DNA of 64,000 nt from Paenibacillus ehimensis NBRC 15659 (GTDB lineage: Bacteria; Bacillota; Bacilli; Paenibacillales; NBRC-103111). The position numbers were made by a program, and so were the translations under genes. The notes beneath the pieces are model-generated. The model saw only the letters and a list, made by a program, of their open reading frames with translations, did no database searches and was not told the DNA's origin. The stretch's first letter is position 1. Each line of letters starts with the position of its first letter. This document shows positions 18,805 through 27,931 of this stretch, piece after piece. The stretch covers positions 1 to 64,000 of the forward strand of contig NZ_BILX01000020.1 in NCBI RefSeq assembly GCF_004000785.1, written 5' to 3'.

Positions 18805-19896
18805 TCAGCCCACCGCATTTCCTTGAACTTTAAATGAGGTCATATACCCGGATGCGTCGATCCGGTGCGTAGAGGAGGTAATATAATACGGTTGATTGAG
18901 TACCCGGCCTAATCCCTCCAGCCGAATATACCGGCCCGCGCAAATTTCAGGCAGGCCGATGCATTCGCCATGTCCGGAAACCAGCTTCATGGCCCGCTCG
19001 TTCATAACCGCCTCCGCCTTGGCCTTCGCCTCTTCCACGGAATCGACATTCGCGCCAATATTTTCCTCGAACTCGCCGTGCGTTTTCAACAAATCTTTGC
19101 CCGTCTTGGAGCCGGAGCCAAGCTTGGCGATCTCGCTAGCCGAAGCGACGATCGGCTTCTGCTGCTTATCGTCCCAACCGCGCACCGTCACTTTGGTAAT
19201 CTGGTCGGCGAGGTTCATATCGGTGGAGAAGCTGCGCAAGTTTTGGCCGTAGCTCAAGGTCAGCGCGCTGGAAGTACCCGTAAGCGGCTTGCGGAAATAC
19301 ATCGTTTTACCCACGAGAAAAAAGTCGTAATTGCACATCAGCGCCATATATTTAAGAAATTTAAAGTCGCTCATTCCTTTTTGGTCGATCGTGCCGATTA
19401 CGGTTTGGGTATCGTCGACGATCACTTTGGGCACATATTTTTGACCGATCTCTTTGGCGACGTCGCTGTACTTTTTGTCCATCCAATAGCCGGCCTTTGA
19501 GCCTTTCATCATCAGCGTTGACTTGTCCATTCCCTTCACCCGGAGGGTAGGATGACCCTGTGCCGGATAATCGGCGGTAACGGAAGTGATGATCCCGTAA
19601 AATACCGTTTTCAGCTTGTCCGTGTACCCCATCTTCACTTCCAGCGTTTTACCCAGAACAAAGTATTGGGCCAGCCATTTGAAATCCCGTTTGACGATAT
19701 CGTAGGCATTTTTCACGGAAAAATCGACGTAGTTCGCTTTAGGTTCAACGCTTGTCGTTACGGTAATGGAGGGAATGGCCATGCTTTCGGTGACAATATT
19801 GGAGCCGTCGATATAAATCTCGTAGGCGGGTGCGTAGAAATTCCGGTATTTGCTTTCCAGCTCGTCAAACGTATACGTTTTCGTTTCCAGCACCAT
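18805..19896 (-). CDS. Phage late control D-like hub protein
   Basis: 363 aa. It has the gpD/gp27-like N-terminal hub fold, which in T6SS VgrG is fused to the spike but here is separate. The longest frame reaches 20031, into the LysM gene. AAGGGG seven bases before ATG 19896 favours that start over ATG 19902, which sits on the ribosome site. It should form the trimeric hub that adapts the tube to the spike encoded next. Confidence 0.82.
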   Translation of the reverse strand: MVLETKTYTFDELESKYRNFYAPAYEIYIDGSNIVTESMAIPSITVTTSVEPKANYVDFSVKNAYDIVKRDFKWLAQYFVLGKTLEVKMGYTDKLKTVFYGIITSVTADYPAQGHPTLRVKGMDKSTLMMKGSKAGYWMDKKYSDVAKEIGQKYVPKVIVDDTQTVIGTIDQKGMSDFKFLKYMALMCNYDFFLVGKTMYFRKPLTGTSSALTLSYGQNLRSFSTDMNLADQITKVTVRGWDDKQQKPIVASASEIAKLGSGSKTGKDLLKTHGEFEENIGANVDSVEEAKAKAEAVMNERAMKLVSGHGECIGLPEICAGRYIRLEGLGRVLNQPYYITSSTHRIDASGYMTSFKVQGNAVG

Positions 19897-19943
19897 GGCC
19901 ATTCCCCTTTCTTTCGTATGTATCGGCAGGACGATGGAAGCGG

Positions 19944-20567
19944 CTATTCCAGCCTTGGAACGACCAGTCTGCGCCCGGCTTCGATATGCCTGGGGTTGTC
20001 GATCTTGTTCGCCCTGGCAATTTCGCGCCATAGTCCGGGATTTTCGTATTCATGGGCGGCAATCATCCACAGCTGGTCGCCTTGGTTGAACAGCTTCTGC
20101 TTCGTACGGTCGGCGGACTGGCGGGGAATATGCTGGAACTGCTCTTTCATGCTCATGACGGCCTTAAAGGTCACACGAAGCGTAGCTCGCACCGGTATTC
20201 CGGAATCGAGAAACATCGTAAACTTTTGCGAAACTTTTTCGGCGATGCCTTTAAAATTCAAGGACCCCCATACAAAACGGCAGGGCGGCGGCGCGTGCAA
20301 ATCTTTATCCACGTCGAGAAGCTTAACCACCTTCGAGGTGTGGGCGCGGACATCCGTGCCCTGCTCGTAGCTGTCAAAGAACAAGTCCATCGACAACGCA
20401 GTCGCTTCCCCGCTCACAAACTGGGCAATGGGCGCGTTTAAGCCGGGAATCATTTGCCAGGCAAACTTGTTGGACGATTCCACCTGGTATTCCTTCGGAT
20501 TAAACAGCACCTCGATCTCCTGCCGGCTGCTGCCTTCCACAATAATTTTGGCTTTCGTTAAGGCCAT
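19944..20567 (-). CDS. LysM-containing tube-baseplate adaptor (Afp7-type)
   Basis: 207 aa. The N-terminal part (IIVEGSSRQEIEVLFNPKEYQVE) is the fold of CIS tube-adaptor proteins such as T4 gp53/Afp7. The C-terminal 50 residues (DRTKQKLFNQGDQLWMIAAHEY..LWREIARANKI..RRLVVPRL) are a LysM domain. It has its usual place before the gpD hub gene and probably anchors the first tube ring to the hub. Confidence 0.85.
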   Translation of the reverse strand: MALTKAKIIVEGSSRQEIEVLFNPKEYQVESSNKFAWQMIPGLNAPIAQFVSGEATALSMDLFFDSYEQGTDVRAHTSKVVKLLDVDKDLHAPPPCRFVWGSLNFKGIAEKVSQKFTMFLDSGIPVRATLRVTFKAVMSMKEQFQHIPRQSADRTKQKLFNQGDQLWMIAAHEYENPGLWREIARANKIDNPRHIEAGRRLVVPRLE

Positions 20568-20610
20568 GCCGTCTCATCCTTTGCAAGTCCGGGAATCGCG
20601 GCAGCAGGGG

Positions 20611-23600
20611 TCAAAGCCCGCTGCGCTGCCGCTCGAATTTGATTTTGTTTTCCAGCTCTCTGTACACTTGGTCGACAAAACGGTCCAAGTCCGGCAAAGC
20701 GGCCTGGGACGCGGTCGAAAGCTCGATTTGCATCGCTTCAAGCTGGGCGGAGACCTGGCTGACGGCCTGGGCCGCCGCTTGCTTCGCCACGGTCCGGGTA
20801 TCGGGCTTCTGCTTTTTATGGTATTCAATTTCGGAGCGCGCAGCCCGGTAGGACGGGCTCGTCACGGCGGCGGCCTTGGCCGGCTGCTGAGCCGTGCGCG
20901 CCTGCAGCGGGACGCGAAGCGTTAAAGCGCCCGGGGCGTGGGCCGCTACCGCGGGCGGACGCTGCGCAGGATGCAACGGCAGCGGCGCTATTGGCGTCTG
21001 CGGCGGTTGGGCAGCCAAGGCGCTCGCAGGCGTCGCGGACAGACGTTGCAAAGCAGCTGGCGACCGATTCGGCTCCGACAGCGACGACGCTGTTCGGGGC
21101 GATAAGACGCCTGAGACTCTCGCCGGCAGCGCGAACAGCCAAGACGCGACCGTTTGCGAGCGATGCAGCTCCAACCACGACGACTTTGATCGGGGCGATA
21201 AGACGCCCGGAACGTTTGCGGGCATCGCCGACGGACCTCGCGTGCCAACCTGCGAGCGATTCAGCTGCAACGGACGATGCAGCCTGCGGGACGGTAACAC
21301 ACCCGAGGCGTTGGCGGGCACCGTTAACGGCCGATCCGCGAATGCCTGCGGCTGATTGAATTGCAGCGACGGCAATGCCTTTTGAGGCGAAAAATCGCTT
21401 GAGATACTCGCGGGTATCGCGGGCGGGCGCTGCGCGTCAGCCTGCGCCGGGTGCAGCCCCAACGGACGAGGCGGCGCTCCGGGCAGCAAGACACCCGGGG
21501 CAGTCGCAAACACCGCGGACGGACGAGGCGCGACAGCTGGCGAGCGATTGAACTGCAACGGACGATGCAACGTGAGAGGCGATAACGCGTCCGGGACGCC
21601 CGCAAGCGTCGCGAACGGCCAATCCGCACGAACTTGCGGGAGCTTGCTTGCTCTGCTCGCGGACGCACGAGGCGAAGTGCCCGGCATGGCTTGTACAACC
21701 GCCAGTCCGAATACAATGGCTGCTTGACCCGGCTCGGCATGCTGCGACAGGATGGCCCTGAATTGAGCAACCGGTGCCATTGCTAGCATGCTTCCTGCCG
21801 GATGTCTGCGCATCGTCCGTTTTTCCGCACGGTGCTTCAGGCTTCTACGGCCCCCTGCGATTTCCGCTGCAAAATCCGTTACGCCCGGGAAGAAGGTGCT
21901 GAATCTTCCCTCCAAACCTAAGCCGACCGATTTGTAACGCATAGAGGAATGTACGGATAAAAACCGGGATTTTTTATGTCCGGCCGGTACACCCGCATGT
22001 CTCTTCACATCTGCCGAATTCCAGTCCCGGCTTTCCGATTCGCGTATCACGCTTGGCGTACTCCGATGCACAGTGCCCGCAAGGACCGAACCCGCCCCAT
22101 CGGTAAAGCTGCTGCGGATTACCGGATTCGCAGAGCCCGAAACCGGCCCGCCTGCGAAGCCTCGAACCGCTTCGCCCGCAAAGCCTGGGACCGCATCCTT
22201 CGCATCGTGCCGGGCATGCTTCCCGCTTGTTGGCGCCGGAGCCGATCGGGACCCTTGATGCCGGCGAACGGAGCGCTGCCTCACCGCCTCTATAGAGCCG
22301 GCTGCATAAATCTGCGGCCCAATAGCCGCAGCCCCTCCTCCAAACGGCAGAGAATGGGGGCGGAATTGCAGCCCTTCGACAATGGGTAACCTTATGGCCA
22401 AACCGATCGGCGAAATGAGGTTCGCTCCGGATACGTTTATCGTCGGCATGCCGGTTTTTGCAGCCGCCCGCTTAGGCAGAGCGGCTGCAAGGCCCGCTCC
22501 TTCTTGTCGGGCAGGAACGATCGAACCAGCCCTCATCTCTGCGCTTTCCGCCTCGGCTATGCGGCTGTGATACAGCCATCCGCTCGACGAGGGCACTTGA
22601 CTGCGAAGCGGAACGGAGCCGGCCGAACGCGCCGAATCAGCATATCCAACCGCGGAAATGCCGTTGGAGGGTACGGCACCGGCAAGCATCGGAACGAAAC
22701 CGCTGCCGCCAAATTTATTACTGCTTCGCCCCGGACACCGAGTGACAAATTCAGCATCTCTAGGTAAGGATACGCTCGACGGAGGGGGCAATAAAATGGA
22801 AAGCGCCGCCTGATCTCCTGCCTTCCGCTGCACCGGAAAAGGCGCCCGACCGTAGATAAGGCCGGCATTCGCCTTTTGCCGAAGCCCCCGTTCCAAAACG
22901 GTTGCCGTTGACCAAAAGTCGCCAGGCCAAGGCCGGTTCATCAGCACGCCATCATGAAGATCTCTGCGTAGGAAGGCGGTTGACAATATAACCGTCTCGT
23001 CATGGTCCGAGATGTTCCGCATGGATGATGTGGCTAAAAGCTTAGCCGAATCAATCATGCGCAACGGTCCAAGTACAGACGAGCGGCCTTCCAATGCTGG
23101 AGCGGCATCCGTCTGGCGTCTTCCCTTCGCACGCCCGTTGTCAAACCATGCATCCGACGTCCGATCACCATACAAGGAGCCGGCCTCGAACAAGCCGCTG
23201 CGGTGCCGCAGCAAAGCTTCGATGCCGGAGGAGGACATCCCCTTCGGCCTAAGCCAAGGCAGCCCGGCAACAATTGCTTTACCAGGGTCTTTCCAGCCTG
23301 TACTTCGTCCCCCGTCTCCCTCAAGCGTCCGATGCCTCTTACCGTAAGCGTCAACCGGGCTTGCGGCTGTTATCGCGCGAACGTAGGTACCACCGCCCCG
23401 ACTCTCGCTTACGATTCGTCTCTTGTCGTCCGCAGCAAACGGACTTGACGCATTTTCCGAACGTAAGCGCGAACGGACAGCACGATCCCTGCTTACGTTT
23501 TGAACTAGGACATCGTCGGCCATAACCGGGAAAGGCTGCTGCCGCAACGCAACCCGCTTCCATTCTAAAACCTGCCCGAAGGCCTTTTCCTGTCCCGGTT

Positions 23601-24444
23601 TATACGACTCCCGCTCTGACAGCGGACTTCGTCTGCCTTCTCCCGGCAAAGGCCCCTGCTGCAAGCCGGGTTTCCGTTCGTCGCGTCGATCCTTTATTTT
23701 CGCTGCCGTATCGCGTCTTCTTAGTACCGCCATCGCCTTGGATTCGGGCTTCCGTCTGGCCTGCACTTGTTCGTCGGATACATGGCGCTTGCCTGAACGT
23801 TCGGCCAAGCGATAATCCTTGCGCAGCGCTAGCGTCTCCTTCGTCCCACGACCGTGGAAACGTCTGGCCGGATGAACCATCGGCTCTGCCGGGACCGGCC
23901 GCATGGTTCCTGCATCCGCAAAGCTTCGCACACCGGCCGCTTTTCCATTCACCCGGGCGTGTCGTTGTACCTCCACAGGCTTGGGCGTAGAAGCGAACGC
24001 TCGTTTCGTTCCCCCGACATTCGAACGTAACGCCATGCCTTCCTTCCGATCCGCCCGCGCCGTACCGGCTGCCGAAGTCGCCGCAGCAATCCGCGATACC
24101 GCTCCCCTGCCAGCCGGTGAAAAAGTGCTTGCCTTGCGTTCCGAAGCGTCATGCCGCCGGGCCAGCTTTTCCAGCAGATGAAGCGTCCTCCGGTACGAGC
24201 GAAGCATGTCCCGCTCTTCTTGTTTGAGCAATTGCAGCTGTAATCGCAAATGAAGCGTAAATTGAACCAAGGAGACATGCGGAGCGGGAGAATCCCCTTC
24301 CCCGGGCTCAAGCAGGGTTAACCTTTGCGGTCCCAGGTAGTTCCTGGACGCAAAGCCGTATTTTCGCGTGATTTGCTCGGCGAACCGGAGATGCCCCGGC
24401 ATGTCGGGCGCCGCCCCCGCTTGGATGCGCTTCGTCGTTCTCAT
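20611..24444 (-). CDS. 1277-aa repetitive eCIS protein of unknown role
   Basis: I do not recognise a full-length family. The N-terminus (about 45-105) contains a leucine-rich helical stretch (VQFTLHLRLQLQLLKQEERD). The long middle is basic, proline/serine/alanine-rich and probably disordered. Residues about 985-1200 hold about six degenerate repeats of roughly 33-36 residues (P-L-x-L/F-N/H-R-S-x5-7-P-x3-PA-x3-G-V-L-x-P-R). The last 75 residues are helical and end DRFVDQVYRELENKIKFERQRSGL; a similar ERxRxG ending occurs in proteins at this position in other eCIS loci. AAGGGG seven to eight bases before ATG 24444. It sits between tube 2 and the LysM adaptor, where some loci carry a tape-measure or extended scaffold gene, and no other tape-measure candidate is present. 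Confidence 0.6.
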   Translation of the reverse strand: MRTTKRIQAGAAPDMPGHLRFAEQITRKYGFASRNYLGPQRLTLLEPGEGDSPAPHVSLVQFTLHLRLQLQLLKQEERDMLRSYRRTLHLLEKLARRHDASERKASTFSPAGRGAVSRIAAATSAAGTARADRKEGMALRSNVGGTKRAFASTPKPVEVQRHARVNGKAAGVRSFADAGTMRPVPAEPMVHPARRFHGRGTKETLALRKDYRLAERSGKRHVSDEQVQARRKPESKAMAVLRRRDTAAKIKDRRDERKPGLQQGPLPGEGRRSPLSERESYKPGQEKAFGQVLEWKRVALRQQPFPVMADDVLVQNVSRDRAVRSRLRSENASSPFAADDKRRIVSESRGGGTYVRAITAASPVDAYGKRHRTLEGDGGRSTGWKDPGKAIVAGLPWLRPKGMSSSGIEALLRHRSGLFEAGSLYGDRTSDAWFDNGRAKGRRQTDAAPALEGRSSVLGPLRMIDSAKLLATSSMRNISDHDETVILSTAFLRRDLHDGVLMNRPWPGDFWSTATVLERGLRQKANAGLIYGRAPFPVQRKAGDQAALSILLPPPSSVSLPRDAEFVTRCPGRSSNKFGGSGFVPMLAGAVPSNGISAVGYADSARSAGSVPLRSQVPSSSGWLYHSRIAEAESAEMRAGSIVPARQEGAGLAAALPKRAAAKTGMPTINVSGANLISPIGLAIRLPIVEGLQFRPHSLPFGGGAAAIGPQIYAAGSIEAVRQRSVRRHQGSRSAPAPTSGKHARHDAKDAVPGFAGEAVRGFAGGPVSGSANPVIRSSFTDGAGSVLAGTVHRSTPSVIRESESRDWNSADVKRHAGVPAGHKKSRFLSVHSSMRYKSVGLGLEGRFSTFFPGVTDFAAEIAGGRRSLKHRAEKRTMRRHPAGSMLAMAPVAQFRAILSQHAEPGQAAIVFGLAVVQAMPGTSPRASASRASKLPQVRADWPFATLAGVPDALSPLTLHRPLQFNRSPAVAPRPSAVFATAPGVLLPGAPPRPLGLHPAQADAQRPPAIPASISSDFSPQKALPSLQFNQPQAFADRPLTVPANASGVLPSRRLHRPLQLNRSQVGTRGPSAMPANVPGVLSPRSKSSWLELHRSQTVASWLFALPARVSGVLSPRTASSLSEPNRSPAALQRLSATPASALAAQPPQTPIAPLPLHPAQRPPAVAAHAPGALTLRVPLQARTAQQPAKAAAVTSPSYRAARSEIEYHKKQKPDTRTVAKQAAAQAVSQVSAQLEAMQIELSTASQAALPDLDRFVDQVYRELENKIKFERQRSGL

Positions 24445-24493
24445 CGTCCGTGCCCCTTGCTTTCAATGTTGCCCCTCATCCGCATTCCCCCCG

Positions 24494-24937
24494 CTAGCGG
24501 GCGTAAATGGCCTTCAATCCGTTGTGCACCAGCTCGATCGTCTCCACCGCCACCTCGCTGCTCGAAGCGCTCAACTCGGGTCCGGTCCATTTGACCGGGT
24601 AACAGCCAAAAAAATTCCAGCGGATCATTTCCTGCCACGAGGCGTCATACATAATAATCGAGCCGCTTTTGCGCTTTACCTTGCCTCCTGCGGCGCTGAA
24701 ATACCAGTCCCACAGATCGCTCGATTTCGTGATTCCCCGTTTCAATACGATCGGAGGCGATTTCGCCCCTTTCGGCAAGCGGTGCGTGTATCCATTCACC
24801 CCGCCCTCGGCGACCTCCTCGTACTCCAGCTCCGACTGCAGTCCGCTAACCTCGGAGAAGCCGGCGACCAGCATGCCGTCAAGCTCCACCATAAAACGAA
24901 ATGCCTGCCCGAATAGTTCCGGCTCGGCTGCGCTCAT
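24494..24937 (-). CDS. Tail tube protein 2
   Basis: 147 aa. Member of the T4 gp19-like/TIGR02241 tube family (FGQAFRFMVELDGMLVAGFSEVSGL, then GVNGYTHRLPKGAKSPPIVLKRGI). The frame is open from GTG 24946, but AGAGGTGA five bases before ATG 24937, formed by the stop region of the DUF6760-like gene, decides the start. It is a paralogue of tube 1 and probably forms the tube end ring or the junction to the baseplate. Confidence 0.88.
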   Translation of the reverse strand: MSAAEPELFGQAFRFMVELDGMLVAGFSEVSGLQSELEYEEVAEGGVNGYTHRLPKGAKSPPIVLKRGITKSSDLWDWYFSAAGGKVKRKSGSIIMYDASWQEMIRWNFFGCYPVKWTGPELSASSSEVAVETIELVHNGLKAIYAR

Positions 24938-24942
24938 GGGCG

Positions 24943-25134
24943 TCACCTCTTTTTAACGACGTCGAAGGGGTTGTCCGGCTCATCGTTCAAGCTCCGGTTG
25001 ATGCGCGAAATTTCCGAGCACCACCGCCGCCGTTCGCGATGCTCCATGTTCATGATATCGTCATGAGGCCAATGAAAATAATAAGCCAGAAACGCGGCTT
25101 CCTCATAGATTTTGTCCGCCGGATAGACCGTCAG
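24943..25134 (-). CDS. DUF6760-like eCIS micro-protein, apparent CTG start
   Basis: 63 aa, absent if only ATG/GTG/TTG starts are considered. The frame reads LTVYPADKIYEEAAFLAYYF, then HWPHDDIMNMEHRERRRWC and ISRIN, the conserved pattern of the small DUF6760 proteins encoded between the tube genes of eCIS. CTG 25134 overlaps the TGA of the preceding gene and is preceded by GGAGGGG; the first in-frame ATG would remove the conserved N-terminus. The stop overlaps the ribosome site of tube 2, so the three genes are translationally coupled. Function unknown; likely an assembly factor. Confidence 0.75.
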   Translation of the reverse strand: MTVYPADKIYEEAAFLAYYFHWPHDDIMNMEHRERRRWCSEISRINRSLNDEPDNPFDVVKKR

Positions 25135-25508
25135 TTCCCCTCCGTCTCGGCTAAAAAAGAGATGTCCACCTCAAATTCGTGATCGCATTTCGGACAGACG
25201 GTACGCACGCTGAGCTTTTCCACTTCGTTGATCTGCCGGTAAAAATTTTGCAGAAAAGCAAGGTCGGACGTAAACAGCCTTTCAACCACCTTCGTGTCGA
25301 TCGCCCTTAAGTCGCCCAGCTTGGTGATGACTCTGGCCAGCAAAATGATGCTCAAATAACTCGGATTTTGCTGCACGCGTTGATCCCGCATCGGCAATAT
25401 CTCATCCGCTGCGGTTGCCAGACGCATCACGCCCCGTTTGTGCAAGCTGCCGTTTTCATCGACATAACCGCGCGGAAGCTCGAATTCGTATTCCGTTCTG
25501 AACTCCAT
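25131..25508 (-). CDS. Small eCIS assembly-type protein with CxxC pair
   Basis: 125 aa. N-terminus FRTEYEFELPRGYVDENG, a helical middle (IILLARVITKLGDLRAID) and a C-terminal CPKCDHEFEVD motif that could bind zinc. Proteins of this kind follow tube 1 in many eCIS operons and resemble phage tail assembly chaperones in size and position. The role is inferred from context. Its TGA overlaps the presumed CTG start of the next small gene. Confidence 0.65.
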   Translation of the reverse strand: MEFRTEYEFELPRGYVDENGSLHKRGVMRLATAADEILPMRDQRVQQNPSYLSIILLARVITKLGDLRAIDTKVVERLFTSDLAFLQNFYRQINEVEKLSVRTVCPKCDHEFEVDISFLAETEGN

Positions 25509-25591
25509 GATGTCCTCCTTTTATGAAAAGCCTGCCGGAAGAATACAAAAGTAGCCCCGCTGCCCTTGTTTCCTTCCGGCCCTTCCGTTCG

Positions 25592-26026
25592 TTACTTCGT
25601 CCGCGTCATTCCTTCGTGCGCCAGCTCCAAATTTTCAATGGCGACTTCGGAAGCCGTAGCGTTGAAATCCGGTGCCGTGTATTTGCAGGGCCAGGCTTCG
25701 ATAATCTGCCAGGTCGCCACATCCTGCCCTTCTTCGTCAATGGCGATAATGGTGACGGTTTTGCGGGTGACCTTGCCTTGTACGCATTCCGAAATCCAGT
25801 CGTACAAATCCATGGAGTCGGTCACGCCCCATTTCAACGTAATATTGCCGTATTTGGCCAACCCCGGGAGCTTTCGGGGAGTAATGACCTCATTCCCGTT
25901 GCGGTATTCCACGACATCGAGCGAAGCGTCAAAGCCGGAAACCTCGCTGAAGCCCGCTTGTTGAATCCCTTCCACCTCAACCCTGTATCGAAACTTGCGG
26001 TACGGATCGGTGCGTTCCACTGCCAT
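25592..26026 (-). CDS. Tail tube protein 1
   Basis: 144 aa, TIGR02241/gp19-like (YRKFRYRVEVEGIQQAGFSEVSGFD, RKLPGLAKYGNITLKWGVTDS). Located directly after the sheath gene, the usual place of the major tube subunit whose hexamers stack inside the sheath and form the injected conduit. Confidence 0.9.
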   Translation of the reverse strand: MAVERTDPYRKFRYRVEVEGIQQAGFSEVSGFDASLDVVEYRNGNEVITPRKLPGLAKYGNITLKWGVTDSMDLYDWISECVQGKVTRKTVTIIAIDEEGQDVATWQIIEAWPCKYTAPDFNATASEVAIENLELAHEGMTRTK

Positions 26027-26059
26027 GCTGAGCTATACCCCTTTCTACTGTAGCCGTTG

Positions 26060-27790
26060 TTATTCCGAACCGGTTTTTTGCGTAATCCGGAAAATGACGA
26101 ATTCGGCCGGCTTGACCGGAGCAATGCCGATCACGCAAATCAGGCGGCCGTTATCGATGTCGTCCTGCGTCATTGTGTTGCGTCCGATTTGAATATAGAA
26201 CGCTTCGCCCGGGCTTGTCCCCGCGAGCGCCCCGTCCTTCCAGACACGGGTCAGGAACGCGTCGATCGTACGATGAACGCGGGCCCACAGCTTCTCGTCA
26301 TTCGGCTCGAAGACGACCCAGTTCGTGCCGTTCTTGATCGAGCCTTCCACGAAAATGAACAAACGGCGGACGTTCACATACTTCCACAGCCCGTTCGAGG
26401 AAAGCGTTCTCGCGCCCCATACGCGAATCCCTTGGCCCGTAAAGGAACGGATCAGGTTGACGCCGCGCGGATTCAAAATATCCTGCTCGCCTTTGTTATA
26501 CTGGCAATCGAGCCCGACACAGCCGCGCACCACTTCGTTCGCGGGCGCCTTATGAACCCCCCGCGTATTGTCGCTGCGGGCATAGATGCCGGCTACGGAG
26601 CCGGACGGCGGTATGTAAATATTACGCTTATCCAGCGGATCGAACACCTGCAGCCAAGGATGGTACATGGCGGCATACTGCGTATCGAAAATATCGCGGT
26701 GCGTCATCACGTCGGCAATTTTCGTTTTATCCCGCGGAATGTCCAGGATCGCGAAACGGCTGCCCAAATTTTCGCAGTGCGCGACGAGCGCAAGCTGCAC
26801 GTTCGGATCGGTTACGCCGGGCACGGCCATCAGACTGACTTCGTCGTTGTCGATAAAAGCCTGGATGCCCGTTCGTTTGCCGGGACCGAGATCCTGCCCC
26901 ATAAAATCTCCCGCCGACAGGGCGTCTGCGGAACCGTCGCTGCCGCCCGACAGCTCGATCACGAACTTGGCGGCCTCTTCCGGTTGTCCGGAAATGACTT
27001 CGAACGGATGCACCGCGCCGTGGTCCGCTCCGTCGCAGGAGACGCCGATAATGTTGGACTTGCCGATCACTTTCTCCACGTGATTCGGGGCCGTCACGTT
27101 AAGGGAAACGCGCTCGTACGTTTCCGCTTCGTCCCCGTAGAACGCATGCAGCGTAAACTCGCATGTCGTGAGCACCTTCGCCGGAAGCAGGTTGGCGTCG
27201 ACGTTTGCTTCGCCGCCTTCCAACGGGCGTTCCAGCTCGATGATGTTGTTCTGCGACGAAACGACACGATTGTACTGTTTGCCCTCACCGTTATCGAAGG
27301 CTACGATGTCGCCCGCTCTAAAGCCGGCATTGCTTTTCACCCGGAACTTCTTCGATGCGGCGGCATCGCCCAAAATTTCGTAGATTTGCGTCTTCGCTTT
27401 GCTGACCGGCTCCAACACGACGCGGACCCGGTTCCCCCATTCGCCCGGATTTTTGGCGAAGAGCCGAAGCGCGGAGCTTGCATCGTTCGACGCGGACTTC
27501 GCATCGGACGGCGCCACCCTCATCACATAGCAGCGCGAGCCGCCGTTCACGAAGAAGTGCTCGACCGCATAGGCCAAATACCGGTAAGAGCCAAAAACGT
27601 TCTCGGCGAGATATCCGCCGAATTGCCGCGTAAAGTCGTTCATGCTGGTGATGAATTGCGGCAGCCCTTCCACCGGCCCTCTGGCAGCGAGACCGATAAA
27701 GCCCGCCGTGCTGGTGCTGACCCCGCCCAGCGGTACACCGCCGCTGTCGAACTCTTCCACGTATACTCCCGGCGATAAATATTCAGCCAT
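26060..27790 (-). CDS. Contractile tail sheath protein
   Basis: 576 aa. The N-terminus (YLSPGVYVEEFDSGGVPLGG, then STAGFIGLAARGPV) and the C-terminal region (KYVNVRRLFIFVEGSIKNG, NVWVVFEPND-like) are typical of contractile sheath proteins of phages and eCIS. A single sheath gene is present. ATG 27790 is preceded by AGGAA. It is the largest repeated component of the particle and the engine of contraction. Confidence 0.93.
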   Translation of the reverse strand: MAEYLSPGVYVEEFDSGGVPLGGVSTSTAGFIGLAARGPVEGLPQFITSMNDFTRQFGGYLAENVFGSYRYLAYAVEHFFVNGGSRCYVMRVAPSDAKSASNDASSALRLFAKNPGEWGNRVRVVLEPVSKAKTQIYEILGDAAASKKFRVKSNAGFRAGDIVAFDNGEGKQYNRVVSSQNNIIELERPLEGGEANVDANLLPAKVLTTCEFTLHAFYGDEAETYERVSLNVTAPNHVEKVIGKSNIIGVSCDGADHGAVHPFEVISGQPEEAAKFVIELSGGSDGSADALSAGDFMGQDLGPGKRTGIQAFIDNDEVSLMAVPGVTDPNVQLALVAHCENLGSRFAILDIPRDKTKIADVMTHRDIFDTQYAAMYHPWLQVFDPLDKRNIYIPPSGSVAGIYARSDNTRGVHKAPANEVVRGCVGLDCQYNKGEQDILNPRGVNLIRSFTGQGIRVWGARTLSSNGLWKYVNVRRLFIFVEGSIKNGTNWVVFEPNDEKLWARVHRTIDAFLTRVWKDGALAGTSPGEAFYIQIGRNTMTQDDIDNGRLICVIGIAPVKPAEFVIFRITQKTGSE

Positions 27791-27823
27791 TTGTTCCTGA
27801 TCCGGATATCGTCATGGTCCGAA

Positions 27824-27931
27824 TCAGTTCCCTCCCTCCCAATCGTCATCGCTAATTCGAATGCTATCGATTTCTTGGATGTATGCAGGCTTATGGATCG
27901 ATACCTTACTTCCCTCCGCTTCCTTGTTCAT
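27824..27931 (-). CDS. Possible 35-aa eCIS small protein
   Basis: ATG 27931 opens a 35-residue frame (MNKEAEGSKVSIHKPAY..ends DDDWEGGN) that overlaps the end of the preceding gene by 26 bases and stops 33 bases before the sheath start. Several eCIS loci hold a very short gene at about this place (the Afp6/DUF5908 type), but the sequence match is not clear and the ribosome site is weak. Listed because the C-terminal half fills the gap before the sheath gene. Confidence 0.35.
   Translation of the reverse strand: MNKEAEGSKVSIHKPAYIQEIDSIRISDDDWEGGN

Noticed and set aside
26057-27778. Long open frame on the plus strand opposite the sheath gene
   Set aside because: Arginine/histidine-rich translation without domains, explained by GC-rich antisense composition.
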